Origin: Archilochus colubris
Lineage: Eukaryota; Chordata; Aves; Apodiformes; Trochilidae
Assembly: GCA_023079485.1 (NCBI GenBank)
Contig: CM041085.1
Span: 26,149,121 to 26,213,120 of the forward strand
Direction: 5' to 3'
Length of the DNA stretch: 64,000 nucleotides
Under the pieces are notes generated by a model. The model had not been told where the DNA came from. It did not search any database and saw nothing but the letters and a program-made list of their open reading frames with translations. The translations under genes were made by a program, and so were the position numbers. This document shows, piece by piece, positions 1 to 10,747 of this stretch. Position 1 is the stretch's first letter; each line of letters starts with the position of its first letter.

Positions 1-3000
1 ACATATCTTTGATTTGCAAGTTGACAAGTAGTTTTACATATATATATTTTTATATATATGTATATGAATATATGGATAGCAGTCTTCTGTACCTAACAGT
101 GTGTTCTATAAAGTAGCCTTTATCTTCTGGAATATGAGCGTTGCAGGAGTGAGTTGTGGTTGTGTGAAATGCAATCCTGGGGGCAGAGGGGCTGCTTCTA
201 TTAGTCAGGATTTGCTCTCAAATTCATCCAGGCGTTACTGGGCACACTAATGAAATATGCAGCACAGAAGTATGGACTTCTACTTCACTAAGGATAATAA
301 ACAGTAAAATCTAAGGTTTTATTATGGTATATATTACAATTTTCCATTATTTGTCACCTCCTTTATGCCTCACCTTTATTAGGTGCCACCTCAGCTCTAC
401 ATGTTGAACCTTGTTGCACGCATTTTTATAAAAAGGAGAATTCAGAAGTTTTTTGCCTAGCCCCCTGCATCCTAGTAACTGAGATTCTACACGATCACAG
501 TTATGGCTGCAGGTTTCTGTGTGTGCCACAAAGAATTAATTGTACAGTCATCCTGCACTCGTCATCAGTGTGAGAGTTTACAAAACTCACCTCTTAACTT
601 TTAAAAGTTATTCCTCTTCCAACAATGTTCTTTAGTTTATGAAATGTGGCCAGCCACCTCACTTAATGACCTGGTCGTCAGCAGTTGTAGAAAGATTATT
701 GCCTTTGTATTTCACACAGCACATTTGCGTATAACCAAAACAATCTAAAAAGAAACCACAAACTGTAAAATCCTGACCACATAATTTTTAAGTTAATAGG
801 AAACATGAAACCTTTATATTTAGTGAAGTAGCTTTCCAGGTGTCTCTTTTGCTAATAAACAGTTAGTGTTTATTAAAAAAAATGGATCCGTATATAAAAA
901 GACATTATTATATTGAATTAAAAGCTCCAAAACAGGTAAGTTTTGTTCTTTACCTGTATGCACTCTAATGGCCCAGTCCTGCTTTCTGACTTCCAAAGTT
1001 TCCACTGACAGCAGCCCCATTGGGCGAGTCTAGTTCAAAAAGGTACAGGGACCAGATAAATGAAAGTTTAGTGTCTGATAATCCCAGCAGCTTCTGAAAC
1101 TAACACATAATCATTAAATACAAACTATTTCAGAATTAATAAAAATTTAAAACATTTCAGGCTAAACCAGCCATAATTGGGGTGATTTTTACAGATACAT
1201 CAGTCCTGAAAAGGGAGCTGGATTACCTGTGGAAAAAAGCATGTGATTAATGAATTTTGATTATATTACCTTTTGTCCAGCTTGCTGCTGTCATCTCACA
1301 ATTTTTGATTGCCTCTTCTGTGCATTGCTTTAGCAAGGTAGAAATGGCACCTGTTTAGAGTCTAGTTTGCAGGACATTTATGGCAAAAATAAAAAAGAGT
1401 AAATGTGCAGGGGAGAAATTTTAGAAGTAAGATTAGACATATTATGATATATATGTTCCAGATATTTTCCATCTACAAAATGGAAAATCGGTGTTTATGA
1501 GAGTTGATTTGTATTTGAATGATTTGGCTAGCAGGTAAGTAGGGAAATCCAGCACAGCTCAGGCATCTGTGGTGGGCTTTCTGCAGCTGCTGGGGATTTA
1601 GTTCAAGTGGCCAGGGCTTCTGGAATGGAGAAGCTGAAACCCATCTCGGCTGCTGCTGCTGTGCTCAGGAAATTCTGCCTGGCAAAAGCATCACCATGGT
1701 GATAACAAAAAGTTGTAGGGAATTAGAGCTTTGTGTCAATGGTGAGGCAAAATGGAGACCTGTGCCAGGGCAAGGAAGGCTGACACTGTGTGTTACACTA
1801 AAAGGGTCAGAAAAGAAGCCAACGGGTCATCTCAAATGAGAGCAAAATCAAGAGGTACTTGAATTCTTTTTTTTTTTTTCCCTAGTAGTTTTGAAAGACT
1901 CTGAGGAAGCACTGCTGAATAAGAAAGAATCTCAGCAACTTTCAAAATCTACCCAGACTGGTTGCTGTTATCTGGGCTGGATCTCTGAAGACTTAAGTTG
2001 AGGGCTCCTTAGCCCTCCAGAATCTGTATCTAGATGGGCAGCTTGGTCAACCAGACACTGAGCAAGGGGAGGTTTGAAGCCTAAGAATCTCTAAGGCTCC
2101 AGGGTCTGTGAAAGACACTGCAGTTTGTTTGTTTGTTTGTTTCTCCAAAGTGGAATAAAAGTAAACTTTTAAGAATCAATCCGCTTTGCAGTCTGGAAGG
2201 GTTGTATCTGCAGAGGTCTCCTGTGAGATGGTGGGAAGTTTTCTACAGAAGGATGGTGCAGAGCACTCTCTCCATGGCTCTATAGACCCTGAAGCAAGTG
2301 ATGGGCAATGCAGCTACAGCAGTGAAGTGTTATAGGGCTGTAGTTGCCGTGTAAGGAATTTCTCCATGGTTTCAGGTGTAGCTTTTGAAGGAAATAATTT
2401 AATAACCCTTTTCTTTAGAAGCATTTGTGGTTGGGGCACCTCGTGTAAGAGAGCTGATTCCTCAGCTGCCTAGCAGCAGAGCTGTGAGATGTAACAGCTC
2501 AAGGAACTGTCGCCTTGTTTTTTTTTATACAGGTGTGTTGCAGAAGTGAAACCAGCTGAGTCTACATGTTGAGCCTGCTTGTTTATTTGAGTATTTTGGA
2601 AACATTGCCATTTCTGACACCACAGCTGTGTTTTTGAGGTCAGCAGGAGCAGGACATTGACATGCACAGCAGTAAAAGTGTGATGTTGTGGGAGAGACGT
2701 TTAATGGGACCTTGCAGGAATTGATAGATTTAAGTGGAAAGCACTGTGAACTCTTGCTTCAGGGGGATACAACATGTCTTGGTTGCATCTGTGGTGCTGT
2801 AAATACCCACGCACTTTTAAAGAGTGAAGAGTAAGTTCACTCTCAGAGTCTGTGTCTGTATACCAGCAAATAATATATTATTTAGCTCCTCCAGCTCTTG
2901 GAGAATCTCTTTTGCTACTCACAGCAGCAGTAGGTGGCTGGCTGGGTGTGTTAGTGTGAGATTCCCCTGCACCAGAGCCCTTTCCAATGCAAACAGTATG

Positions 3001-4300
3001 CAGCAGCTCCCAGCTGCTGGGCACCTCTGTCACCCCAGCACAAAACCACAGCTCCTCAGAGGAGGGAAGCACTTTTCCTTGCAGACACACTGGGAAGGAA
3101 AAGCTCGCTTGCCATTGGGGCTGCCCTCCTCGAGCTTCAGAAGACAAACATTTTGCGGAAAGAAGATGGTTCATGAGATGTGGTCAGCCAGAGAAAGTCA
3201 GTGGTGGTGGCTGGGTGGTGTGTGTCCTACAAGATCCTCTTTTTACTTTCAGATTGATCACAGTCATCCTATTTCTCTTCTGTTCTGTGTATTCATTAGC
3301 CTCTAATAGTACAGGCAAGGGCCCAGCTGGGCTGCTGAATGCCTGTGGCCCTTTGAGAGCTTCCTCTCCATGTTTCTTCAATTCTGGAAGCAATGCAAAG
3401 GTTCTTCAGAAATAGCCTTGTCCCATCTAGGAGGGTGTGATTGGAAACTCCTGGCAAGTAAAACCTGTGGCAACTTAATTGGGAAGGGACTCCAGGGCTA
3501 AAATGAGTGAGGGTAAAGAAAAAAACACCACTTAATCACTAATGTTAATGTTGATATACAGGGGTGATAAATGACCTGTGAAAGAAAAGCTTTATGGCAT
3601 GAAGTTGAGGGATGCCTAGCAGACAGTGGAGTAATTTCCCTAGGGCAGAGGAGGGCAGCTGTCCTTTTGAGGCCAAAGCATGAGGCATTCCCCATTTCTC
3701 ACACACACTGGAGCAGGCATGGATGGAGCCTGTGATGTTTGTTGCGGCCAGTGGAGGCAGCGGAAAAACTGAATTGCAGGCGCAGCCTAAGCATTTGGGG
3801 CTTGATAGTTTCTGTCAAGTGCAGATGAGGATACCTCACAACAAACCCTCCTCATCGCAAACCCACCTCATCGCTTACCCTCCCTCCCGCCCCCTCCGTC
3901 CCCACCGCCGGCGGTTCGGCTGGCAGCGGACAGTCAGCAGGGGTCGACGAGAATTGCCAAAACACATTTAGAAGCAAAACTTCCCAACAAGGTGAGGGGC
4001 AGTGTGAAGGCTGCGTCCCTCCTGCTGTCGGTACAGCAGACAGATCCTACCCTCTGCCCTGCCACCATTAGAACAGTCGGGTCCAAGCCGTTTCCAAGAG
4101 GCACGTAACTCTTCCTCTTATAGCAGAGGCGGTATTGGGCCCAATTACTTTAATAAGAGGGACAAGCAACAGTAAAGCCTTCATTTTTTTTTTCATTTTT
4201 TTTCTTCTCTCTTTTTTTTTTTTTTTCTCTTTTTTTTCTTTAAAAAAATTCCTGGCAGGAAGCTGCTTTTTCTTCCCGGCTCTGGGCTGCCTCTCCTCTC
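1..4300. other. Upstream intergenic DNA, no gene recognised
   Basis: I see no coding exon here that I can support. The short open frames lack recognisable domains and have no convincing splice context. The stretch holds an AT-rich (TA)-type tract at about 35-78, a T run near 1867-1880, a (TTTG)n tract at about 2126-2142 and a T-rich tract beginning about 4185. Base composition is AT-rich until about 4260, then turns sharply GC-rich at the promoter. Distal TGFB2 enhancers could lie here but cannot be called from sequence alone. Confidence 0.6.
4134..4145. promoter_or_regulatory. 12-bp palindrome with two opposed CCAAT boxes
   Basis: ATTGGGCCCAAT is a perfect palindrome. It places an inverted CCAAT (ATTGG, 4134-4138) against a direct CCAAT (4141-4145). 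It lies about 360 bp upstream of the predicted transcription start. NF-Y binds CCAAT boxes, but occupancy is inference, and the two boxes are too close to be bound independently. Confidence 0.3.
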
Positions 4301-4422
4301 CCCCCTCCCGGGGTGAGGCACCTCGGCAGGCGGCGGCCAGGCTGCAGTCTGCCTCTCGCCGTTTGCGCGGAGGGGGAATAAATAGGCGGGCGGCGGCGGA
4401 GCCCTCCGCTCCCGCAGCCCCT

Positions 4423-4430
4423 CCACGTCA
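4423..4430 (+). promoter_or_regulatory. TGFB2: CRE/ATF-like site of the TGFB2 promoter
   Basis: CCACGTCA contains the ACGTCA half of the CRE consensus. With a start predicted 30 bp downstream of the TATA box (about 4498), the site sits near -75 to -68. That is essentially where the CRE/ATF element is known in the mammalian TGFB2 promoter. Binding by ATF/CREB proteins is inferred from this position and core. Confidence 0.7.
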
Positions 4431-4447
4431 CTTCGCGGCGAGGCGAG

Positions 4448-4453
4448 CACGTG
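4448..4453 (+). promoter_or_regulatory. TGFB2: Promoter E-box (CACGTG)
   Basis: A canonical CACGTG lies at about -50 to -45 relative to the predicted start. This matches the USF-binding E-box described for mammalian TGFB2. It is directly followed by a GC box (GGGGCGGGG, 4453-4461) that shares its last base. Confidence 0.75.
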
Positions 4454-4461
4454 GGGCGGGG
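4453..4461 (+). promoter_or_regulatory. TGFB2: GC box (Sp1-type)
   Basis: GGGGCGGGG lies between the E-box and the TATA box. It is a standard Sp/KLF-family recognition sequence; use in this promoter is inferred. Confidence 0.5.
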
Positions 4462-4467
4462 AGACCT

Positions 4468-4474
4468 TATAAAT
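4468..4474 (+). promoter_or_regulatory. TGFB2: TATA box
   Basis: TATAAAT sits 45 bp downstream of the CRE-like site and 20 bp downstream of the E-box. It predicts a transcription start near 4498. The order CRE, E-box, TATA is that of the mammalian TGFB2 core promoter, which makes this the likely main TATA. Confidence 0.8.
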
Positions 4475-4825
4475 CTCCCTCTCCCTGCGCGACCGTGATG
4501 TTATCTGCTGGCACCCGTCCGCTCCTCGCAGGGAGTGCCGCGGGGCCGGGGGAGGCGGGCGGGGGGCGCCGGGCGGAGCGCTAGATCCTCCGGGAGCTGC
4601 TCCCCTCCGCGCCGCCGGGGCTAGCCCCAGCCCCGCGGGGGAGGCTGGGGGAAGAGCGGCGGCCAGCCCCGGGGCGGCCAGCTCCGAGCCTGCGATCCGC
4701 GGGAGGCCGTCGGCGCTGCCTCGCTGACTGCGGCGTGGGGTTGGCGTTTCGGAAGGAGGAGGAAGAGGAGGGAGCTGGAAACAGCCCTACAGCGCGCAGC
4801 GGCCCGGGCGGGGGTGGGTCGGTGC

Positions 4826-5011
4826 ATGCAGCGCGGGGCGCACGCAGCAGCCTGCGGGACGCGGCCGGACTCGGAACCAGCGCCGCCGCTCGCAGCCGCA
4901 GCGGGGCCGGGGCGCCGCAGCGGGGCCGCCGCTTCCTCCTCCTCCTCCCGCCGCTCCTCCCGGCAGCGGGGGCCGGGGCTCGGCGCCGCCGGGCGCACAC
5001 GTGGGGGCTGA
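4826..5011 (+). CDS. Upstream ORF in the TGFB2 leader, 61 codons
   Basis: This ATG-initiated frame ends at TGA 5009-5011 inside the predicted 5' UTR, about 620 bases before the TGFB2 start. The start context is weak (T at -3, C at +4). The peptide would be rich in Ala, Gly, Arg and Ser, as expected from GC-rich DNA, with no domain I recognise. If the leader is unspliced, scanning ribosomes would meet it before the main ATG, so it could lower TGFB2 translation. There is no evidence that the peptide is made or conserved; it may be a chance frame in a CpG island. Confidence 0.3.
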   Translation: MQRGAHAAACGTRPDSEPAPPLAAAAGPGRRSGAAASSSSSRRSSRQRGPGLGAAGRTRGG

Positions 5012-5149
5012 GCGCCGCCGGGCGCGGGGCGGTGCCGCTGCCCGCCCAGAGCCGCCGGGCGCCGCGGGCGCACGGCGGGGCTCAGTATCGTGCCGGCACC
5101 CTCTGCCCCGCCAGCTGCGGCAGCGCTCTGTAATACCCATCACCGCTTC

Positions 5150-5256
5150 TCCTACTCTCTTTTTTTTGTTTTTTAATTTTTCCTCCCAGCCCCCCCGGCC
5201 CCCCTCCCTTTTTTTTTTTTCTTTTTTTCTTTCCCCTTCATTTTTTTTTTCCAGCG
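5150..5256 (+). repeat. Polypyrimidine tract in the TGFB2 leader
   Basis: About 100 bases are nearly all C and T, with several T runs of 7-11 and C runs, ending in TTCCAG. It could be a binding region for pyrimidine-tract proteins, part of a leader intron's 3' splice site, or simple low-complexity sequence. These cannot be separated without transcript data. Confidence 0.6.
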
Positions 5257-5629
5257 GACTCTGCCAGCGCGCTGAAAACAGCCTGTCTTCCATTGACTTG
5301 ATTCGCAGGTTTGTTTAGCTGTTTGCGGGTTTTCCCCTCCCCTTTTTTTGCTGTCCGGCTCACTCCACCCTGAGTTTTATCTAGCTGTAGCAACTTTTTG
5401 TTTTATTTTTTAATTTTATTTTTTTATTGTGATTGGTATTTTTTCACTGACGCCTCCCGTGCGTTTTTCGATTGCAAGTCGTCCTTGCAGTCCGGTGTTT
5501 AACTGCATTTTGTCTGCAGATCTTCCCTTTGTTTGCACAAATCCCCTTTTTTATTTTTTAAATTTTTTTTTTGTTGTTGTTGTCGTTAAAGTCACTCTTT
5601 TTGGGGGGCGCTGTATTTAAACACTTAAA

Positions 5630-5972
5630 ATGCACTGCTATCTCCTGAGCGTGTTCCTCACCGTGGATCTGGCCACCGTGGCTTTCAGCCTGTCTACCTG
5701 CAGCACCCTCGACATGGATCAGTTTATGCGCAAGAGGATCGAGGCTATCCGGGGGCAGATCTTGAGCAAACTGAAGCTCACCAGTCCCCCGGACGAGTAC
5801 CCCGAGCCCGAGGAGGTGCCCCCGGAGGTCATCTCCATCTACAACAGCACCAGGGACCTGCTGCAAGAGAAAGCCAACCACAGAGCCGCCACTTGTGAAA
5901 GGGAGAGGAGCGACGAGGAGTATTATGCCAAAGAAGTTTACAAAATAGACATGCAGCCTTTTTACCCCGAAA
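5630..5972 (+). CDS. TGFB2: TGFB2 coding exon 1: signal peptide and start of the latency-associated propeptide
   Basis: This exon encodes residues 1-114 plus the first base of codon 115 of the TGF-beta-2 precursor, a secreted dimeric cytokine that signals through TGFBR2/TGFBR1 and SMAD2/3. A hydrophobic signal peptide covers about residues 1-19. The latency-associated peptide follows. Cys24 matches the cysteine that links the propeptide to LTBP. The '[20 protein letters not shown]' segment (residues 25-44) is the alpha-1 straitjacket helix that holds mature cytokine latent. N72-S-T is an N-glycosylation sequon. The start ATG at 5630 has A at -3 and begins the family's MHCYLLS-type signal. The exon ends at GAA-A followed by GTAAGT, a strong donor, in phase 1. 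Identity rests on protein similarity over the whole exon. No break or frameshift is seen. The furin site and the mature domain are outside the window. Confidence 0.97.
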
Positions 5973-8900
5973 GTAAGTCCTCTGTGTTTGTGCATGTGTG
6001 TGTAATTTCACCCCCGAGGCTTGGCAGTGCCCAGCACCTTCAAAGACGAGCACCACAATCTGCCTTCTGTGCTCTGTTTGCTCTTATGCCCAGCATCTCC
6101 TTAGGTGGTTGCTTCTACGGTTTCGTTTAGGTGTTTTGGTATACATATGCCTGGGTGGGTGGGAGGGTGTCAGTTGTCGTCCCCCCCCCCCGAATACCAC
6201 GGGGGTTCCCACCCCCTTTGAATTCACCCAGGAGACCAATAAAGGTGCCTCTGCTTTCCACCACCATGTACCTGAGCGAAGCTCCCCCCACCCAGGATCT
6301 CGCTCCCTCCCCCAGCACTGGATTTAGCTCCCCTGCAGCCCTGTATGCAGCCTCCAAAAAGAGCTAATAGCTTTCCACTGCTGTTGTTTCCCTTGGAGTG
6401 TCTGGATCGGGCAGGTTTCCATTTCTCCATAACTGAAAAGAAAAGGAGGTCTTTAAGAAAGAAACAAGCCAGCAGCTCCTTTTCTGTCTGCGCCCCTCCA
6501 GGACATTGTCTCACAGACCGCTATTCAGATAGGTGCTCAGAGAGGACAGTGGCAGACATACTCTCTCCCCACTTCAACTAACTTCCTCTTTCAGTTCGTG
6601 GGCACTTTCATCTCCAGTACAGAAGAAGTTTTCTCTTCTGGGTAACCTTGGTTCTTGGGACCTGCCTCAGCCCATCTGCATTTTGCTGTTTTTAATGACC
6701 TTCTGGAGATCCATGTTACACGCGCACACACAAATTAAAAAATAGTACGAATGCTCTGGGCTGACCAGATCCTCTTAAAATGATTAATAGTCATAACGAC
6801 ATGCCTTTTTGTTTTGATAGTCAAGCTTAAGTGTAGAGAGAAAAAAAAAAAAAAAGAAAAAAGAAAAAAGCACCGCACTCCCTTAAAAGAATCTGGATCA
6901 TCATCATACTGAGGAAAGTGAAATACCAGAAGCAGAAAGTAACTTCCCTGTTCGCCTATCCAAACCCTAGTCCCTACTTTTCATTTAGCTTGCTTTTTTC
7001 TCTCCTCCCTCCCCCTCCACTTGATGCCCTATATATTTGCTGTCAGTTTTTGAAAAGCACATACCTCTTGCTTAAATAGATAATGCAGCCATCTTGGTAA
7101 CTTTATCCTAGAGTTTCTAATTGCATTTTCCCCTTATTTATTTTTAGTTTAGCAAGCTGTAGCTTTGGGGCTTGCTCCATCTTGCATGTGATAATCCTAG
7201 GATGCCAGCCAAGGTATTGGTGCAGCTGCCTCCCTTTCTTCCTTTATTCTTAAATGACAGCATCAGGTATAGGACATCCTGGCAGTCAGAGTCATTTTAT
7301 TATTGTAATTATGGCACCATCCGTAATAGCCATGATAAATACACTCCACCCTTGTTGCCCTCAGGGAAGAAATACTTTTTTAATACTTTTTTTTTTTTTT
7401 TTTTTAATGTGTATTTGGAGCCAAGTGGGAGCAGAGAGGTTCAGTATACTTCATAGCCACAGTGAGAATAGAGAAAGCGTGCCTGCTTTCCAAGTTGCAA
7501 TACTATAGTATTTTGCTGGTGTTTTTAGGAGATGTCAGCACTTTGTCTTGAGACCTGGCAGGTAATGCCCTGAGCAGAGGAGTAAACACCTATGGGCAAA
7601 GGTTAGGAAGAGTGATAATAGTGCCTTGGCTTGTGGAGATGACCCTGTTACTGAGAACTGTAAAATATATCCATCTGTTCTTTTCCCTTGCATGAGCAAA
7701 CTACAAAGAACTGACAGTCCAAGATGCACATGCATACTTTCCAGAAAATTAAAATATCTGTGGTGTGTGACTTGGAGGGTGTTGACAAAAGACGATCTAT
7801 TTTTAAAATGCTGTCAGAGGCCAGATTTGTACTGAAGTATCAATAGAGATTTGGGAAGCCCGAAGGAGATTGCAGGTATCTACCAACAGAGTGCATCAGA
7901 CGTTTGGGATCGGAGGGCCAGTCAGCAGCAGATCCAGTACTACTGTGCAAGGGCTGTCGCTAACATCAGAGGAAGAGGTTAACTGTTTTTCCACTGCTCT
8001 CTAGTTATGCTGGGTGAAGCAAACCTTTCCAAAAAAGACAGAAAGGAAGAAATTGCTCCACTATATTTTAAAGGAAGAAATTGAAAGCACAGCTCTGGCG
8101 GCCACGGGAGCTGTGTCCTAGATGTCTCGGAGTGAATTTTTTTTAACTCTACAATTTCTGCTGCATTGGAGGGAGGCAGGAGGGAGTAGGGGATCAGTGT
8201 GAAAGCACTGGAGGTCAAAAGCTGTTGGAAGGAAGGCATGGGAAAGATCAGTGGTTCAGTTTTTACCACAAGTTGTTAGCATTCAGTAACTGACTACAAC
8301 CCAAGTATTACAAATATGCTCTAATTATACTCATAGTCAGCAATATATCACTACAGATAGCTGTTAGGTCTTTGTGGGGCATTTTGTAAAGTTCAGACTA
8401 AATATTTTTAGCAATGAGGAGATTTAAAAGGAAAACTATAAGAGATATTGTATATACCCTAAGGCATATTTTGTTTTAAATATTATCCTTGGCCAACTGT
8501 ACTGTATAAATACAGTAAATATGAATAGAACTGGCAACATGCCAATCTCATGGGATGAATTTTAGTCAAGAAGGTATTTATGGGATATAAATAATACTGT
8601 GTCAACATTTAAAGAAGGGATCTGATTAGTTTTGAATGTATTCATATTAATCTTTTCACATGCTGTTAGTTTAAGGCTCAAAGTAAAGTTATGCTAAGGT
8701 TTACTGATAGTTTGCACTGAGGAAGTAAGGGGGCATCTGGCATCTGGCTTGACAGTCCACTTGAGGTTAAAGACACATCTAGTCAGAATATATATGGAAA
8801 TTCAGCGAGTCAGAGACTGCTGGACCCAAAAACAACAGCTGTGAAAAGTAGTGGTGGAAAAAAATACTACAAATCGGTTTGGAAGAACCAAAAAAGTTTT

Positions 8901-10292
8901 TGTCTGTGAAGCATGCCTGCCTGTGTTGCACTCATGACAGCATTGATTTGGCAGTTTGAAGCTCTCCTAAGTCCAGTTGACATTCACAAATTAAGTTGTT
9001 CTAGGGAGCAGTTTAAAGAGAGAGGTGGAATATGGAAGCTGAGCACAACATGAAAGAGAGTTCTGGCAAGTATTGTGCCTAGGCAGTTACCTATGTTGAT
9101 GCTTGATAGCAATTTCTATGAAACACAGATCACTTCAGAAGTTTATTATTTATCATTTTCTCATTGTTCATCTAGAGCTTGATACTTAAGCTCATTACTG
9201 ATTTGAGACTTGAGTGCTAATCACCATAGCATTGATAATAAACAGAAATTTAATGCCAGTATAGGTATGGATTGCAAATTGTAATCCTAACACGTACCTA
9301 GGATACTCAAAAAAAAAAAAAAAAAAAAAGTCAGGTGCTGTTTTTGCACAGATTTTGAAATACTTCAGTAGCCTCTATGGGTTCCAGCCTACACTGGGTG
9401 GTAGGATTAGTTTTCCCAGGAGCTCCGTACCATGAATATTGCTTTACACTAACTGTAGTTGTGCTGAATATTTGCTTCATGAAAGACAACATTATACACT
9501 GGCTGGGCACAATGACATGCTTCTATTTTATCAACAAGGACTCGATTTACCAGCAATAACACTTACATGGCCTCTTTTTCTTCAGGAGAGCAGAATTACG
9601 TGTGCAGGAGCGGCCGTGCTCCGCGTCTGCCGGCACTGACAGCATCATTACTACAATGTTAACAGCTACAGCTGTTTGGTTCAATGTGTGTTTGTATTTA
9701 GCAGAACACAGAACTTAATCTTTCAGGATTTCCTGTGTTGTTAATAGTATGGAAGCATTCTTGGAAGGGATACCTTATTTTAAAACCTTTCTATGCTGTC
9801 CCTATGGTTGTTCTCTGGAGCACCTCTTGTAGGAGGTGTTTGCCAGGCTTACTCTCTGGTTTGCAGAGGAAACTTGAAGCAATGCAAAGGCTTCCCCAAG
9901 GAGAAATGTGGGAGGAGCAGTTCCTTGCTCCTCATTCATGAATGACACTTATTACAGTCTTCCTAGGTAGTAATGAAAAAAATTTTAAAAAGCAAAACAA
10001 AACAGGAAATTGCTAATGGCTTTAAAAATGGGTAGGGTAATTTTTTGGACAGTAGTCCTCTACGTACTAAGGGGGATAATGACATAACATTCTTCAGTGC
10101 ACTAACCAAGGGCAGCTGACATGAAAGAACACTTTATTCTTCCACTCCCACTCGTTTGGAGCAGATGGTGGGGTGCACCGTGCGTGTTTTCTGCCTGCCT
10201 TCTGAATCACCGGTGACTTGGTGTAAGCAAGCAGGGCACCACACTGGGGGAGAGGGAAGTCCACAAGTTGGTCTGGCATGGAATGTGGTCCC
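5973..10292. other. TGFB2: TGFB2 intron 1, first part: no gene seen
   Basis: The intron opens with GTAAGT at 5973. I see simple sequence only: a C11 run (6181-6191), an A-rich tract (about 6840-6870), a T run near 7388-7405 and an A21 run (9309-9329). A small cluster of CpGs at about 9598-9638 stands out from its AT-rich surroundings. The short open frames here have no recognisable domain. Confidence 0.7.
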
Positions 10293-10747
10293 TGCAAGGA
10301 TGTGGAGCTGTTGGCATGAGTCCAGAGAAGGGCCATGAAGATGATCAGAGGAGCTGGAGCACCTTTCCTATGAAGACAGACTGGGAGAGCTGGGGTTGTT
10401 CAGCATGGAGAAGTCTCTGAGAAGATCTTGTAGTGACCTTCCAGGGCCTAAAGGGGCCTAGAGAGGAGCTGTAGGCATGTAGGATGTAGGAGTAATGGTT
10501 TTTATCTGGAAAGGGGTTGATTTAGGTTAGACATTACAAGAAATTTTTTATGTGAGGATGATGAGACAGTGGAGCAGGTTTACCAGGGAAGTTGTGAATG
10601 CCTCCTCCCAGGAAGTGTTCAAGGCCAGGTTGGATGGGGCTTTGGGCAACCCAGTCTAGTGTAAGGTGTCCCTGCCCATGTGGGGGGGGGTTGGAACCAG
10701 ATGATCTTTAAGGTCCCTTTTGACCCAAACCATTCTATGTTTCTATT
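10293..10747 (+). mobile_element. CR1 LINE 3'-end fragment
   Basis: About 450 bp resemble the 3' part of chicken repeat 1 (CR1). The typical string of phrases is present: 'GGGCCATGAAGATGATCAGA' near 10330, the lagging 'CAAGGCCAGGTTGGATGGGG' near 10620, and the tail 'CCATTCTATGTTTCTAT', which is the decayed CR1 terminal octamer. It is a 5'-truncated, non-coding copy in the same orientation as TGFB2. CR1 is the dominant LINE of birds and other reptiles, and truncation at the 5' end is normal for it. Confidence 0.93.

Larger units (their letters stand above)
4300..5150. promoter_or_regulatory. TGFB2: CpG-island-like promoter and 5' UTR region of TGFB2
   Basis: The sequence becomes strongly GC-rich and dense in CpG over about 850 bp, unlike the AT-rich DNA on both sides. 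It covers the core promoter and most of the leader. CpG islands at the 5' ends of developmental genes are usual. Exact island limits would need a CpG observed/expected calculation. Confidence 0.8.
4498..5629 (+). other. TGFB2: TGFB2 5' untranslated region (predicted)
   Basis: The leader runs about 1.13 kb from the TATA-predicted start to the initiator ATG; mammalian TGFB2 also has a leader over 1 kb long. Its first 650 bp are GC-rich, and the part from about 5150 is pyrimidine-rich and AU-rich. It contains only two ATGs before the main start. One is at 4498, right at the predicted start site, giving a 28-codon frame to 4584. The other is at 4826, giving a 61-codon frame to 5011. A second CACGTG lies at 4998-5003. 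No intron is obvious within the leader, but one cannot be excluded, since 'TTTCCAG' at about 5249-5255 follows a long pyrimidine tract and resembles a 3' splice site. Confidence 0.7.

Noticed and set aside
2824..3415. Two overlapping + frames of 160 and 142 codons and an antisense one of 98
   Set aside because: No recognisable domain, no promoter, and a composition like nearby noncoding DNA. Three overlapping frames in different registers suggest chance.
4135..5318. Many frames of 60-168 codons on both strands around the promoter and leader
   Set aside because: GC-rich DNA has few stops. The products are low-complexity (Ala, Arg, Pro, Gly, Ser) without domains. Only the 61-codon upstream frame was kept, because it has an ATG and lies within the predicted transcript.
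5558..5995. 145-codon minus-strand frame over exon 1
   Set aside because: It is the antisense shadow of the TGFB2 coding exon.
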